Under the pieces are notes generated by a model. It was not told the origin of the DNA and did not search any database. It was given only the letters and a program-made list of their open reading frames with translations. 64,000 bases of DNA from Planctomycetota bacterium (GTDB lineage Bacteria > Planctomycetota > Phycisphaerae > Phycisphaerales > UBA1924): the NCBI GenBank assembly GCA_014584315.1, contig JACTNA010000035.1:86287-150286 (forward strand). Direction: 5' to 3'. This document shows, in pieces, positions 51,877-60,951 of this stretch. The position numbers and the translations under genes were made by a program. The number at the start of each line of letters is the position of its first letter. Position 1 is the first letter of the stretch.

Positions 51877-53550
51877 TCAGTCTTCCACGCGCACCACGAG
51901 CAGGGTGACGTCGTCGGGGCGCGCCGCAAGCCCGGCGAACTGTCGCAACTCCCAGAACACGCGCTCCAGGATCGCGCCCGCCTTCGCGGAGGGGTCCTCG
52001 ATCATCGCCGAGCGAACCGCCTGCTGGAGCCGACGCTTGCCGAACTTGCGGCTCTCGAAGTCCATCACGTCGCACGCGCCGTCGGTGTAGGCGACGAGCA
52101 CGTCGCCGGGGCGGAGCGTCGTCTCGGCGGCGCGGTACTCGTGGGCGGCGTCGACGCCCGCGACCACGCCGCCGATCTCGAGTTCCTGCGTCGTCGCCCC
52201 GCGTCCCGCCCGCACGATGAAGGGCGGCTCGTGCCCCGCGCCGGCGTAGGTCAGCCGCAGCGTCGCCGGGTCGAGCCGTCCCAGCCAGAGCGTGGTGAAC
52301 TCGCTGGGCAGCGTGTCGCGGCAGAGGTCGCGGTTGACGGCTTCGAGCACGCGGTGCACCTCCGGCGTGCGTTCCGCGTGCGCCCGCAGCGAGGCCCGCA
52401 CGGACGCCATGAGCAGCGCGGCCGGGATGCCCTTGCCCACCACGTCCCCGACCAGCAGGCCCAGCCCGCCGTGCCACTCGAACGCGTCGTAGAAGTCGCC
52501 CGCGACCTCGAACGTCGGCTGGTACCCCGCCGCGAGATCGAGGCCGGTCGGGCGCGGGAGGCGCCGGGGCAGGAGCCTGCGCTGCACGTCCGCGGCCAGC
52601 GCGAGTTGCCGGTCCAGTTGCCGCTGGCGCTGGCGCTGGCGGATGAGGCGCGACTGCTGCACCGCCGCGGCGGCCTGCTGCGCGATCGAGCGCAGCAGGC
52701 GGGTGTCCAGTTCATCGAACGAGCGCGGGGCGCGCGCGTAGAGGCGCATCACCCCGATCGGCCTGCCGCGGAAGACCAGCCCGGCGCAGATGAACGCCCG
52801 CAGCCCCTCGGCCCGCACCCGATCCGGGATGCGCACCCGCGGGTCGAGCAGCAGGTCCTCGACCGCGACCACCTCGCCCGCCAGCGCGAGCCGGTCGAAC
52901 ACGCGGCCCTCGCTGAGCGACTCGGGGCTGTCCAGCCACCACCGGCTCAGGTCCCGCGACGCGGTGAGCACCAGGTCCCGCTCGTCCTCGGAGACGATGC
53001 CGTCGGCGTCCTCCTTGAGCAGGACGACGGAGCCGGCGTCGAGACGGAGGACGCGCAGCGCGGAAGCGAGCGCGGTGTCCACCATCGAGCGCACGTCGGC
53101 CGAGTCCACGAGCAGGGCGGCGAGTTCGAAGAGCACGCCCAGTTCGTCCAGCGCGTGGCGCAACTCCGCGGCGTTCTCGCACAACTCGCTCGACGTGCGC
53201 GCGATGAGCGCCAAGGCCCGCTCGAGGCGCTCGCGCCCGGCGTCGCCCCGCGCCGGCCCGTCGCGACCGACGACGATCCGCCCGATCGTCTCCGCGCCCA
53301 CCCGCAGCGGGAACGACGCGCCGATCGACGCTTCGCCCAGCCCCGACCCCGGGGGCAGCGCTCGCCACCCGCTCCCGTCCGCCACGATCACGCGGTCGCT
53401 CTCGTCGCGGACCTCAACCGGGATGCCCGTCAGCGTCGAGAGTTCGGCGCACATCCCCGCGAGCGCGCCGTCGGTCAGGAAATCGCGCAGCGAGACCGCA
53501 CCGCGATCGGCGGCCGCACGATCGCCGGCGGTGTGCGATGGCTCGGTCAT
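51877..53550 (-). CDS. PP2C/SpoIIE-type serine phosphatase with PocR-like and GAF domains
   Basis: 557 residues. The N-terminal 130 residues resemble the PocR sensory domain (ALAGMCAELSTLTGIPVEVR, then FPLRVGAETIGRIVVG). A GAF domain follows (about 150-310: ALRVLRLDAGSVVLL, ICAGLVFRGRPIGVMRLYA), then a short coiled coil rich in Arg/Gln. The SpoIIE phosphatase domain has VAGDFYDAFEWHGGLGLLVG, YAGAGHEPPF, LVAYTDGACDVMD and ARPDDVTLLVVRV, with the metal-binding Asp residues. Such proteins dephosphorylate anti-sigma-factor antagonists; none is encoded here. Confidence 0.9.
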   Translation of the reverse strand: MTEPSHTAGDRAAADRGAVSLRDFLTDGALAGMCAELSTLTGIPVEVRDESDRVIVADGSGWRALPPGSGLGEASIGASFPLRVGAETIGRIVVGRDGPARGDAGRERLERALALIARTSSELCENAAELRHALDELGVLFELAALLVDSADVRSMVDTALASALRVLRLDAGSVVLLKEDADGIVSEDERDLVLTASRDLSRWWLDSPESLSEGRVFDRLALAGEVVAVEDLLLDPRVRIPDRVRAEGLRAFICAGLVFRGRPIGVMRLYARAPRSFDELDTRLLRSIAQQAAAAVQQSRLIRQRQRQRQLDRQLALAADVQRRLLPRRLPRPTGLDLAAGYQPTFEVAGDFYDAFEWHGGLGLLVGDVVGKGIPAALLMASVRASLRAHAERTPEVHRVLEAVNRDLCRDTLPSEFTTLWLGRLDPATLRLTYAGAGHEPPFIVRAGRGATTQELEIGGVVAGVDAAHEYRAAETTLRPGDVLVAYTDGACDVMDFESRKFGKRRLQQAVRSAMIEDPSAKAGAILERVFWELRQFAGLAARPDDVTLLVVRVED

Positions 53551-53566
53551 CCGCGGTTCGCCGCGC

Positions 53567-55387
53567 TCAGCCGGCGTCGTCCTCCTGCGGGGCGTCGCCC
53601 TCGTCGTCCGCGGGCGGGTCCGCGGGCGCCTCGGGGATCGGCGCGGGGTCCGGGATCTCGCCCATCCAGATGCCGCGCAGGAACGCGGCCAGCCTCCCGT
53701 CCGCGACGTCCCGGCTGCGCTCCAGCCGTTCGACCGCCTCGCGCAGGAGCGCGTCGTCGCCGGTCTGGTAGCCGAGGTAGGCGAGCAGGAGGGCGGCGTC
53801 GGCGGCGGGCTGGCCCTCGCGGTCCAACCGCTCGCGCAGGTCCGTCCGGAGGGACTCGATCCGCTCCCTGGTGGGGAGCAGGTTCCCGCCCCAGCGCAGC
53901 GCCGACGCCTCGGGCGAATCGAAGAGCAGTTTGCGGAGGTTGGTCGCGGCGGAGAGGAACATCCCCCCCCCGATCTCCGCGTGCAGACGCCCGTAGAGGG
54001 CGGTCACGTCCCCCGGGCGCGCCGCCAGCGCGCTGATGAACCGCTCCTCCGCGTCGAAGAAGCGTCCCTGCGCCAGCAGTTCCTCGCCCCGGCGCATGTG
54101 CTGGAAGAACAGGTTGCGGTCGTCCACGTTCGCGAGGATGAAGGTCTCGGACACGCCCCCCGCCTCGCGGATCATCCGCATGGTCGCGGGATCGAACCTG
54201 AGTTGCACGGCCGGCACGCCCGGAGCGGGCAGGCCCGGGATCGACGCGAGCGGATCGGGGATCGCGGGCGCGGTCTCCTCGCCGGGGAGCGGCGCGGGCA
54301 CGGCGGCCGGGTCCGGCGGTGCGGGGCCTCGCAGCGCCTCGGGGAAGTGCAGTTCGAGACGGAGTTGCTGCAGATCGACGATCCAGGGGGGCGTAGCGGG
54401 GGTGCCTTCCGGCGTGGTGGCGGTCGCGCGCCCGTCCGCGGCGGCCCGCCTGGCCATGCGCTCGATCGCGCGCTCGTACGCCGTCCGCGCGAACGTGGAC
54501 TCGGGCCGCCCCGGCTCGAGCGCGCCGGTCGGCCCGGCGATGTCGAGCAGCCCCGGCTCGGTGACTTCCGGGGGCGGCATGAAGACCTCGGGGGGCACGC
54601 CGGGCACGGTGTGCGGCGCCGGCCCGAGGCGGTGCATCACCACGCCCGTCAGCGGCGACGCCGACAGCCCCAGCGACTCGCGCGTGAAGTTGTCGGTCAG
54701 CACCGAAAGCATGGTCGGTTGCAGGCCGCGGTTGGCCGCGAAGTCCGCGGTCGATCGGACCGACTGCGACAGGCTCGTTTCCCACGCGGGCGGGACGCGC
54801 AGGTCCGTGGTGGGACGCTGCGCCCCGTCGGGCGATGGCTCCTGCGGGACGCGCATCAGCCCCGGGTCGCCGCGGCCCGGATCGCGGAACGAATCGACCG
54901 CCTGCCGATCCCAGTCGCTCCGCCCCCCCCCGCGCTGCACCGCGAGCGGCCCGGCGAGATTCGAGGGCGGCCTCTGCCCGGTCGTCAGCGAGAACTGGTA
55001 CTGCAACGCGTCCGTCCCGCGTATGCCCTGCCCGGCGAGGCCCGAGTACAGCGACTCGCGCCGGAACGCGAACAGGTCGTCCGAGCCGAGCTCGCCGCGG
55101 AACTCGAAACGGGACGGGGTCGCGTCCCCCCGGAACGACAGCCCGCCCGGGGCCATGCCCGTCACGATCGCCTCGCGGAAGGCGAGTTCGCGCTCGAAGG
55201 CCCGCGAACGCGTGTCCGTCGGCAGCGGCACGTTCCCCATCCGAACGCCCAGCCCGGGCTGCTGCTGCTGCAACGCGCGCCCGTCGCCCAACGCGTTCTG
55301 GGCGGAGGCCGACGAAGCGACCGCCAGCCCGGCCGCGGCCGCGAGGAGTCGGATCGTCGTCCCGGGGCATCGGAGTGGATGGTGCAT
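53567..55387 (-). CDS. Large exported protein with TPR-like C-terminal region
   Basis: GGGAGGA precedes the ATG at 55387. The 606-residue product has a signal (LLAAAAGLAVASSASA-Q) and a long, Pro/Arg-rich body with no recognised domain. The C-terminal 160 residues look like two or three TPR units (GEELLAQGRFFDAEERFISA, ALAARPGDVTALYGRLHAEI) and end in an acidic tail (DDEGDAPQEDDAG). It lies 16 bp upstream of the phosphatase gene and is probably in one operon with it. The 5' leader may include a terminator-like structure (see 55561-55626). Confidence 0.75.
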   Translation of the reverse strand: MHHPLRCPGTTIRLLAAAAGLAVASSASAQNALGDGRALQQQQPGLGVRMGNVPLPTDTRSRAFERELAFREAIVTGMAPGGLSFRGDATPSRFEFRGELGSDDLFAFRRESLYSGLAGQGIRGTDALQYQFSLTTGQRPPSNLAGPLAVQRGGGRSDWDRQAVDSFRDPGRGDPGLMRVPQEPSPDGAQRPTTDLRVPPAWETSLSQSVRSTADFAANRGLQPTMLSVLTDNFTRESLGLSASPLTGVVMHRLGPAPHTVPGVPPEVFMPPPEVTEPGLLDIAGPTGALEPGRPESTFARTAYERAIERMARRAAADGRATATTPEGTPATPPWIVDLQQLRLELHFPEALRGPAPPDPAAVPAPLPGEETAPAIPDPLASIPGLPAPGVPAVQLRFDPATMRMIREAGGVSETFILANVDDRNLFFQHMRRGEELLAQGRFFDAEERFISALAARPGDVTALYGRLHAEIGGGMFLSAATNLRKLLFDSPEASALRWGGNLLPTRERIESLRTDLRERLDREGQPAADAALLLAYLGYQTGDDALLREAVERLERSRDVADGRLAAFLRGIWMGEIPDPAPIPEAPADPPADDEGDAPQEDDAG

Positions 55388-55560
55388 GGATTCCTCCCGG
55401 TGATGATAGAGCGTGCCGCTCGGGCGACCCCTGACCCACCTATCGGCTGTACGAACGCCGAGGCCGTCGTGATCGCCCATCCGGACGGGCCTGTGCTCGC
55501 GGAACCGGGCGTACCAGCGTCCGGAGCGGGACGGAGCGGGCCTTGACCGTGCGGATCGGG

Positions 55561-55626
55561 TAGAAAAAGCACGCCCCGCGGTGCGGGGCGTACGTCCCGG
55601 AGATGCCATCTCCGGGGCTGTTCAAT
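55561..55626 (-). ncRNA. Candidate small RNA or attenuator leader
   Basis: Read on the minus strand from the predicted start near 55626 there is a 9-bp hairpin CCCGGAGAT-GGC-ATCTCCGGG (55616-55596). An 11-bp hairpin with an ACC loop (55593-55569) and TTTTT follow. The second is a strong intrinsic terminator. No gene precedes it on that strand, so it ends either a 66-nt free RNA or a premature transcript of the gene starting at 55387. Confidence 0.55.
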
Positions 55627-55630
55627 GGGG

Positions 55631-55659
55631 AGTATACCGTGCCGCTCCCGGATCGCCAA
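55631..55659 (-). promoter_or_regulatory. Promoter of the candidate small RNA
   Basis: On the minus strand TTGGCG (55659-55654), a 17-bp spacer and TATACT (55636-55631). The -10 is close to consensus, the -35 matches in four of six, and the spacing is ideal. Confidence 0.6.
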
Positions 55660-55676
55660 GACCTTTGGGAGGGGAG

Positions 55677-56294
55677 ATGAACCACGAACGGGTCATCGCG
55701 TATGTTGACGGCTTCAACCTTTACTTCGGCCTGAAGTCTCAAAGGCTTGAGAGAGCCTACTGGCTGGACATCCCGGGATTGCTCGCGCGCTTTCTTGGGC
55801 CAGGCCAGCGCCTGATCGAGACGAAGTACTTCACGAGCAGAATCTCAGGCCCGCCCGACAAGGCCAAGCGGCAGACAACGTACCTTGAGGCTCTGGCGAC
55901 GCTGCCGGGCGTCACCATGTTCTTCGGCCACTATCAGGCCGACGCTCGCCGGTGCAGAAAGTGCGGCGAAACATGGCACGAGAACCGCGAGAAAACGACG
56001 GACGTCCAGATCGCGGTCGAGTTGCTGAAAGACGCCATGTCCGACCGTCTCGACGTGTCGTACATCGTCTCGGCGGACAGCGATCTGGTCCCTCCGATCC
56101 GCGCGTTCCGCGAGTTGTGGCCCGCCAAGCGCATCGTCGCGATCTTCCCGCCGGGTCGTGGATCCGTTCAGGTCGATGCCGCCGTCCACGCGAAGCGACG
56201 GATCCGGTCAAGCGCAGCGCTGGCGTGCCAGATGCCGGACGTTGTGCCGGGCGCGGACGGGTATCCCAAACGAAGGCCCATGGATTGGATGTGA
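55677..56294 (+). CDS. NYN domain protein (LabA/DUF88-like)
   Basis: GGGAGGGGAG precedes the ATG at 55677. The 205-residue product has the PIN-like NYN signature: IAYVDGFNLYFGLKSQ with the first Asp, EKTTDVQIAVELLKDAM with the second, and SYIVSADSDLVPPIRAF with the third acidic pair. A Cys-x2-Cys (RRCRKCGETW) sits in an inserted loop, perhaps a zinc site. NYN proteins are likely RNases. The GC content is lower than in the neighbours, which could suggest transfer. It stands alone. Confidence 0.88.
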   Translation: MNHERVIAYVDGFNLYFGLKSQRLERAYWLDIPGLLARFLGPGQRLIETKYFTSRISGPPDKAKRQTTYLEALATLPGVTMFFGHYQADARRCRKCGETWHENREKTTDVQIAVELLKDAMSDRLDVSYIVSADSDLVPPIRAFRELWPAKRIVAIFPPGRGSVQVDAAVHAKRRIRSSAALACQMPDVVPGADGYPKRRPMDWM

Positions 56295-56325
56295 AGCGCG
56301 GTCAGGACGTGAGGCCGAGCGTGAT

Positions 56326-57822
56326 TCAGCCTTCCGGAGCCGACTGAACAGCCGGGGAATCCGCCCGCACGGTCCTCGGATCCGGCAGCGGGGGCAGGCC
56401 CAGCGATGCACGCAGGACGTTCTGCTGTTGCAGGAGGGTCCCGATCTGCCTCGGAGGCACCCAGAGCGCCGAACCGTTGGCCAGCCCGACCGCGTTCGGC
56501 GTCAAGACTGTGTTCGACGCGGGGTCCGGCGAGTGGATCACGACCCAGAGCGCGGCGTTGTTCGGGTCGGTCGGGTCGAACCCGTGGTGCGTGAACACGA
56601 AGTCCCCGATGCGGTGCGCGACCACGCCCTCCGGCAGCGACTGCGCCGCCCGCGCCGCCACGGCCCTCGCCTGCGCCTGGGGCATGAGCGAGAAGGTCTG
56701 GAGGTCGGTCGTCTCGAAGGCGATCGCCGACGTCGTCGTCGCCGTCATGCCCGACACGAGCATCGCGGCCGACAGGTGGCTCTCGGCGACGAGTTCCAGC
56801 GCGTGCGCCGGCGGCCGCCCCTGCGCCGCGCCGAACGCGCTTATCGCCGAGGCGATGGTCCGGACTTCGGTCGCTGGCGTGACGCCGCCCGCCGCGATCG
56901 CCGCCGTCCGCGCCGTGCTCACCGCGCCGAAGATCAGCACGATGTACGCCGCGATGGCGAGCGCGGTCACCGCGGCGGGAGGGCCGATGACGCACAGCGT
57001 CGCGCGCACCGGCCCGACCGACTGTCCCCGCACCACCATGATCGTCGCGGCGACGCACCACCACACGCCGCCGATCATCCAGCCGAAGTACATGCCGACG
57101 CAGGGCACGGCCGAGACCAGCATCGGCCCGCAGGTGTAGAGGATCGCGTGGGCCGTCCGCCCGATGCCGTGCGTCGTCCCGCCGGTCACCAGCAGCAGCC
57201 CGTGGGAGACCGCGATCCAGAGCCAGGTCAGGACGATCGCGCCGATCACCGACCCGATGACCCCGATCAGCAAGCCCAGCGCGCCGCCCATGAGCGCCGG
57301 CCCAACACCCGGCCCCCCACCGCCCATCCCCGCGAACACGCCCATCACAACGAAAAACGCGACGATCGTGAGCACACTCAGGATCGCGATGGCCGCCTGC
57401 GTCACGACCATGAACCACGTCGCCGTCGCGGCCGGGCTTTCGGGCGGGATGAGGTCGATGATCCGCGCCGGCTGGGCCGCCCCGCGCAGCGCGGTCTTCC
57501 ACCACCGCGAGAAGAACCCCGTGTGCCTCGAGAACCAGGGCATCTCGTCCGGGACCGTCCGCCGCTCCTCGACGCCCTCGGTCGGCAGCAGCACCATCTC
57601 GTCCATGTCGATGTGCGCGCCGCAGCGTACGCAGTCGAACGACCGCGGCTCCAGATGGCCGTCCTGCCCGGTGCCGTAGTAGTCCTGCCCACAGTGGGGG
57701 CAGCAGAACCGCACGCTGTTCGTGACGAAGGCGAACTCCGAGGGCTTGAAGGCCGAGCCGCACTCGGGGCACTGGCGCGACCGGAGGTTCCAGAGCGTGT
57801 AGTCGCAGGTCTTGCAGCGCAT
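56326..57822 (-). CDS. Zinc-ribbon membrane protein with Yip1-like helices
   Basis: 498 residues. The N-terminus has three CxxC pairs (RCKTCDY, RQCPECGS, FCCPHCGQ) and a fourth (FDCVRCGA), i.e. two zinc ribbons. A block of about six membrane helices follows (AIAILSVLTIVAFFVVMGVF, LGLLIGVIGSVIGAIVLTWL, VWWCVAATIMVVRGQS, ALAIAAYIVLIFGAV), similar to Yip1/DUF1282-type membrane domains. The C-terminal 150 residues are soluble (VPPRQIGTLLQQQNVLRASL). No enzymatic motif was seen. It follows the next gene by 21 bp. Confidence 0.78.
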   Translation of the reverse strand: MRCKTCDYTLWNLRSRQCPECGSAFKPSEFAFVTNSVRFCCPHCGQDYYGTGQDGHLEPRSFDCVRCGAHIDMDEMVLLPTEGVEERRTVPDEMPWFSRHTGFFSRWWKTALRGAAQPARIIDLIPPESPAATATWFMVVTQAAIAILSVLTIVAFFVVMGVFAGMGGGGPGVGPALMGGALGLLIGVIGSVIGAIVLTWLWIAVSHGLLLVTGGTTHGIGRTAHAILYTCGPMLVSAVPCVGMYFGWMIGGVWWCVAATIMVVRGQSVGPVRATLCVIGPPAAVTALAIAAYIVLIFGAVSTARTAAIAAGGVTPATEVRTIASAISAFGAAQGRPPAHALELVAESHLSAAMLVSGMTATTTSAIAFETTDLQTFSLMPQAQARAVAARAAQSLPEGVVAHRIGDFVFTHHGFDPTDPNNAALWVVIHSPDPASNTVLTPNAVGLANGSALWVPPRQIGTLLQQQNVLRASLGLPPLPDPRTVRADSPAVQSAPEG

Positions 57823-57843
57823 CGCGTCGCGGCTCCGGGTCGG

Positions 57844-58482
57844 TCAGGTCCAGGTCGAGGTCCGCTCGCGGACGCGACGCCGCGTGAACCACACGATGAG
57901 GAAGACCGGCCAGACCAGGCTCACCAGCACGCCGAAGGCGACGCTGCCGTAGGCGATCAGCGTCGTCCACCCGGTCATGGGGCCGAAGGCGGCCGGGTCG
58001 GCGGCCTGCATCGCCTCCATCTGCGCCACCTGGGCCAGCGCGCCCAGCGTGCCCTCGCCCAGCGTCAGCACCATGTCCAGCACGGCGTAGCGGATCGCCC
58101 ACGCCGGTGCCCACGCACGCTGCTTGAGCAGCCCGACGCCGACCGCCACCAGCAGGCACGCCACGACCGTCTTCAGCAGCGACACGCCCGCGATCGGCCA
58201 GGCGTACGCCCCCATCATCGAGAACGACTGCCCGACCGCCTCCGGCACCTCGTCCTCCGGCATCGCAGCGAAAAGACGTTCCATCAGCATGAAGATGAAG
58301 GGCGTCGCCATCCCCCAGCACTTCGAGATCGCCCCCAGCACGCCGAAGACGATCGACAGGATGCCCAGCACCGTCGCCCATGCAGGCGGGACGGGCGCGA
58401 GCCGTGCCACCAGGGGCCCCGGCACCGTGGGCGGGGCGTCCGGCTCGTGGGGGAGCGGGCGTTCGGGGTGCTGGTCGGACAT
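57844..58482 (-). CDS. Four-helix hypothetical membrane protein
   Basis: 212 residues starting MSDQHPERPLPHEPDAPPTV at 58482. Hydrophobic segments: WATVLGILSIVFGVLGAISK, AYAWPIAGVSLLKTVVACLL, IAYGSVAFGVLVSLVWPVFL. The rest is charged loop. It belongs with the zinc-ribbon membrane protein downstream (21-bp gap). No family was recognised. Confidence 0.72.
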   Translation of the reverse strand: MSDQHPERPLPHEPDAPPTVPGPLVARLAPVPPAWATVLGILSIVFGVLGAISKCWGMATPFIFMLMERLFAAMPEDEVPEAVGQSFSMMGAYAWPIAGVSLLKTVVACLLVAVGVGLLKQRAWAPAWAIRYAVLDMVLTLGEGTLGALAQVAQMEAMQAADPAAFGPMTGWTTLIAYGSVAFGVLVSLVWPVFLIVWFTRRRVRERTSTWT

Positions 58483-58577
58483 CGCGTCGGGCCTCCGTCG
58501 CCGGGGAGCATACCGGGATGCTGGGAAGCGACGCCCCCCGGTTTCGTGCCCGCCCCGGGGGCGGCGGGGGGCGGGGC

Positions 58578-58605
58578 TTGACTGTTTATGCAACCGATGT
58601 ATAAT
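58578..58605 (+). promoter_or_regulatory. argR promoter, leaderless; possible operator
   Basis: TTGACT (58578-58583), a 16-bp spacer and a perfect TATAAT (58600-58605). The expected start point, 6-7 nt on, coincides with the ATG at 58611, so the mRNA is probably leaderless. An inverted pair ATGCA (58588-58592) and TGCAT (58608-58612) spans the -10 box and could be the ArgR target. Confidence 0.75.
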
Positions 58606-58610
58606 CGTGC

Positions 58611-59087
58611 ATGACCGGACGCGTCCGCCGACAGCAGGTGATCGCCGACCTCATCGCCCGCCGCCCGGTGCGCAGCCAGTCGGACCTGCGCGACCTGCTC
58701 GCCCAGCGCGGGATCGAGGTCACGCAGGCGACCCTCTCGCGCGACCTGCGCGAGATGGGCGTCGCCAAGTCCCCGCGCGGGTACGTGCCGGCGGGCGTCG
58801 CGCTCGCCGTTCCGCCCGCCGCGAACGGGCGCGCCCTCGAGGACGCGCTGCGCGCCTTCGTGATCGCCGCGGAGCAGGCCGGCAACCTCGTCGTTCTCCG
58901 CACCGGGCCGGGGCACGCCGCGCTGGTCGCGCTGGAACTCGACCGCTCGCCGCCGCCGGGCGTCGTGGGCACGATCGCCGGCGACGACACGATCTTCGTC
59001 GCCGCCCGGACCGCCCAGCAGGCCGCCCGGCTGGCCATGCAACTCAAGCGCACGGCCCACCTCGCGGGCGGGGGAGCGACGCGATGA
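58611..59087 (+). CDS. argR: Arginine repressor
   Basis: 158 residues. The N-terminal winged helix has RRQQVIADLIARRPVRSQSD and VTQATLSRDLREMGVAKSPR, the ArgR DNA-binding signature. The C-terminal domain has GNLVVLRTGPGHAALVALEL and GVVGTIAGDDTIFVAARTA, which form the hexamer and bind arginine (the Asp-Asp pair). It heads an operon argR-argC-argB-argF, whose 4-bp overlaps indicate coupling. As in other bacteria it should repress arginine synthesis when arginine is abundant and probably regulates itself. Confidence 0.94.
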   Translation: MTGRVRRQQVIADLIARRPVRSQSDLRDLLAQRGIEVTQATLSRDLREMGVAKSPRGYVPAGVALAVPPAANGRALEDALRAFVIAAEQAGNLVVLRTGPGHAALVALELDRSPPPGVVGTIAGDDTIFVAARTAQQAARLAMQLKRTAHLAGGGATR

Positions 59088-60136
59088 AGCGGGCCGTCAT
59101 CGTCGGCGCGAGCGGGTACACCGGCGCGGAACTCGCCGCCATCCTCCTGCGCCATCCCCACGCCGAACTGGTCGGTCTCTTCAACTCCGGGCGCGCCGGC
59201 GGCGCGGTCCGCGGGTTCGACGAACTCTTCCCGCGTTTCCGCGGCGAGATCGACCTGCCGGTCCTCCCCCTCGACCTCGACGCCGTCGCCTCGCTCGCGC
59301 CGGACGCCGTCTTCCTCTGCACGCCGCACGAGGCGAGCGCGTCGCTCGCGCCCGCGCTGCTCGGGCGCGACCTGCTGACGCTCGACCTCTCGGCCGCCTT
59401 CCGCCTCCCCGATCCCGCGCTCTACCCGAAGCACTACGCCTTCGAGCACGAGCGACCGGACCTGCTGCGCGAGGCGGTCTACGGCCTGCCGGAGCGCACC
59501 CGCGCCGCCATCGCCGGCGCCCGCCTCATCGCCGTGCCGGGGTGCTACCCGACCAGCGCGATCCTCCCGATCGCGCCGCTCGTGGACGCCGGCGCGATCC
59601 GACCCGGCACGCGCCCGATCATCGACTCGACCAGCGGGGTCAGCGGCGCGGGGCGCACGCCGACCGATCGCACGCACCTGTGCGAGGTCTCGCAGCAGCC
59701 CTACGGCGTGCTCAACCACCGCCACCAGCCCGAGATCGCCGCGCACGCCGGCACGCCGGTCGTCTTCACGCCGCACCTCGGCCCGTTCGACCGCGGCATC
59801 CTCAGCACGATGCACGTCGAACTCGCCGACGGGTGGGACCGCGCCCGCGTCGGCGCGGCCCTCGACGCCGCCTACGCCGACGAGCCGTTCGTTCGACTCC
59901 TGCCCGCCGGGCAGTGGCCGAGCGTCGGCGCGGTGCGCGGCACCAACTACATCGATATCGCGTTCGCCGTGGACACCTCGCACGCCGGGGGCGCGCACCT
60001 CATCCTCGTCTCGGCCATCGACAACCTCGTGAAGGGCGCGTCGGGCCAGGCGGTGCAGTGCATGAATGTCCGCCTCGCCCTGCCCGAGACCGCGGGCCTG
60101 CTCCCCGAGCGACTCGGGGCGGGGGTCGTGCTGTGA
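59084..60136 (+). CDS. argC: N-acetyl-gamma-glutamyl-phosphate reductase
   Basis: 350 residues. The ATG overlaps the argR stop by 4 bp (ATGA). The NADP motif is IVGASGYTGAELAAILLRHP and the catalytic Cys is in AVPGCYPTSAILPIAPLV. HLCEVSQQPYGVLNHRHQPE contains the conserved His. It reduces N-acetylglutamyl phosphate to the semialdehyde, the third step of arginine synthesis. Confidence 0.96.
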   Translation: MKRAVIVGASGYTGAELAAILLRHPHAELVGLFNSGRAGGAVRGFDELFPRFRGEIDLPVLPLDLDAVASLAPDAVFLCTPHEASASLAPALLGRDLLTLDLSAAFRLPDPALYPKHYAFEHERPDLLREAVYGLPERTRAAIAGARLIAVPGCYPTSAILPIAPLVDAGAIRPGTRPIIDSTSGVSGAGRTPTDRTHLCEVSQQPYGVLNHRHQPEIAAHAGTPVVFTPHLGPFDRGILSTMHVELADGWDRARVGAALDAAYADEPFVRLLPAGQWPSVGAVRGTNYIDIAFAVDTSHAGGAHLILVSAIDNLVKGASGQAVQCMNVRLALPETAGLLPERLGAGVVL

Positions 60137-60951
60137 CCGCGCCCATCGTCGTCAAGGTCGGCGGTCGCGCCCTCGACGAGGCCGCCTCGCGCGGGCCGCT
60201 CTGGCACGCCCTCGCCTCGCTCGCCCGCGAGCACGCTGGGGGGCTGGTCGTGGTGCACGGCGGCGGTTCGGCCGTCGACGCCCACCTCGCCCGCCTCGGC
60301 ATGTTCACGGCCCGCGCCCAGGGCCTGCGCATCACCCCCCCCGAGCAGATGGAGGAGGTCGCCGCCGTCCTCGCCGGACGCGTCAACACGCTGCTCGTCG
60401 GGCTGCTGCTGGCGGGCGGCGCGAACGCGGTCGGCCTGAGACTCGGCGACGCTCACGCCGCCCGATGCGCCGTCCACCGCCCCGGCGGCGAGGACATCGG
60501 GCGCGTCGGCACGGTCGTCGGCGGCGAGGGCGGAGTCTGGCGCGCGCTGCTGCACGCCGGTTGCACGCCCGTCCTCAGTTCGATCGGCTTCGACGAGCGC
60601 GGCGTCGCGCTGAACATCAACGCCGACGACGCGGCCGCCGCCGTCGCCCGCATCCTGCTCGCCCACGCCCTCGTGCTGCTCACCGACGTGCCCGGCATCC
60701 GCGGACCGGACGGGCAGGTGGTCGCGGAATGCGACGCCGCGGAGGCCGAGTCGCTCATCGACGCCGGCGTCATCACCGGCGGCATGATCCCCAAGGCCCG
60801 CGCCGCCGCCGCCGTCGCCGAGTCCACCGGCGTGCCCACGGTGATCGCCTCGTGGGACGCGCCCGAGCACCTGCGCAACCTCGCCCACGGCGCGCCCGTG
60901 GGAACGCGATTCACCACGCCGACGAGGTTGAGCGCGAACACCGCCGATTGA
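60133..60951 (+). CDS. argB: Acetylglutamate kinase
   Basis: 272 residues from a GTG that overlaps argC (GTGA). The amino-acid kinase features are IVVKVGGRALDEA, VVVHGGGSAVDAHL, RVNTLLVGLLLAGG and LNINADDAAAAVARILLAHA, with TDVPGIRGPDG and ITGGMIPKARAAA at the C-terminal side. It phosphorylates N-acetylglutamate, the second step of the pathway. Its stop codon runs straight into a short repeat that fills the gap to argF. Confidence 0.93.
   Translation: MTAPIVVKVGGRALDEAASRGPLWHALASLAREHAGGLVVVHGGGSAVDAHLARLGMFTARAQGLRITPPEQMEEVAAVLAGRVNTLLVGLLLAGGANAVGLRLGDAHAARCAVHRPGGEDIGRVGTVVGGEGGVWRALLHAGCTPVLSSIGFDERGVALNINADDAAAAVARILLAHALVLLTDVPGIRGPDGQVVAECDAAEAESLIDAGVITGGMIPKARAAAAVAESTGVPTVIASWDAPEHLRNLAHGAPVGTRFTTPTRLSANTAD

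Larger units (their letters stand above)
55388..55676. other. 289-bp divergent intergenic region with a candidate small RNA
   Basis: Between the large exported protein gene (leftward) and the NYN gene (rightward). Its right half contains the promoter, two hairpins and terminator of a possible minus-strand RNA. The left half (55388-55560) shows no feature I can name. Confidence 0.5.
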
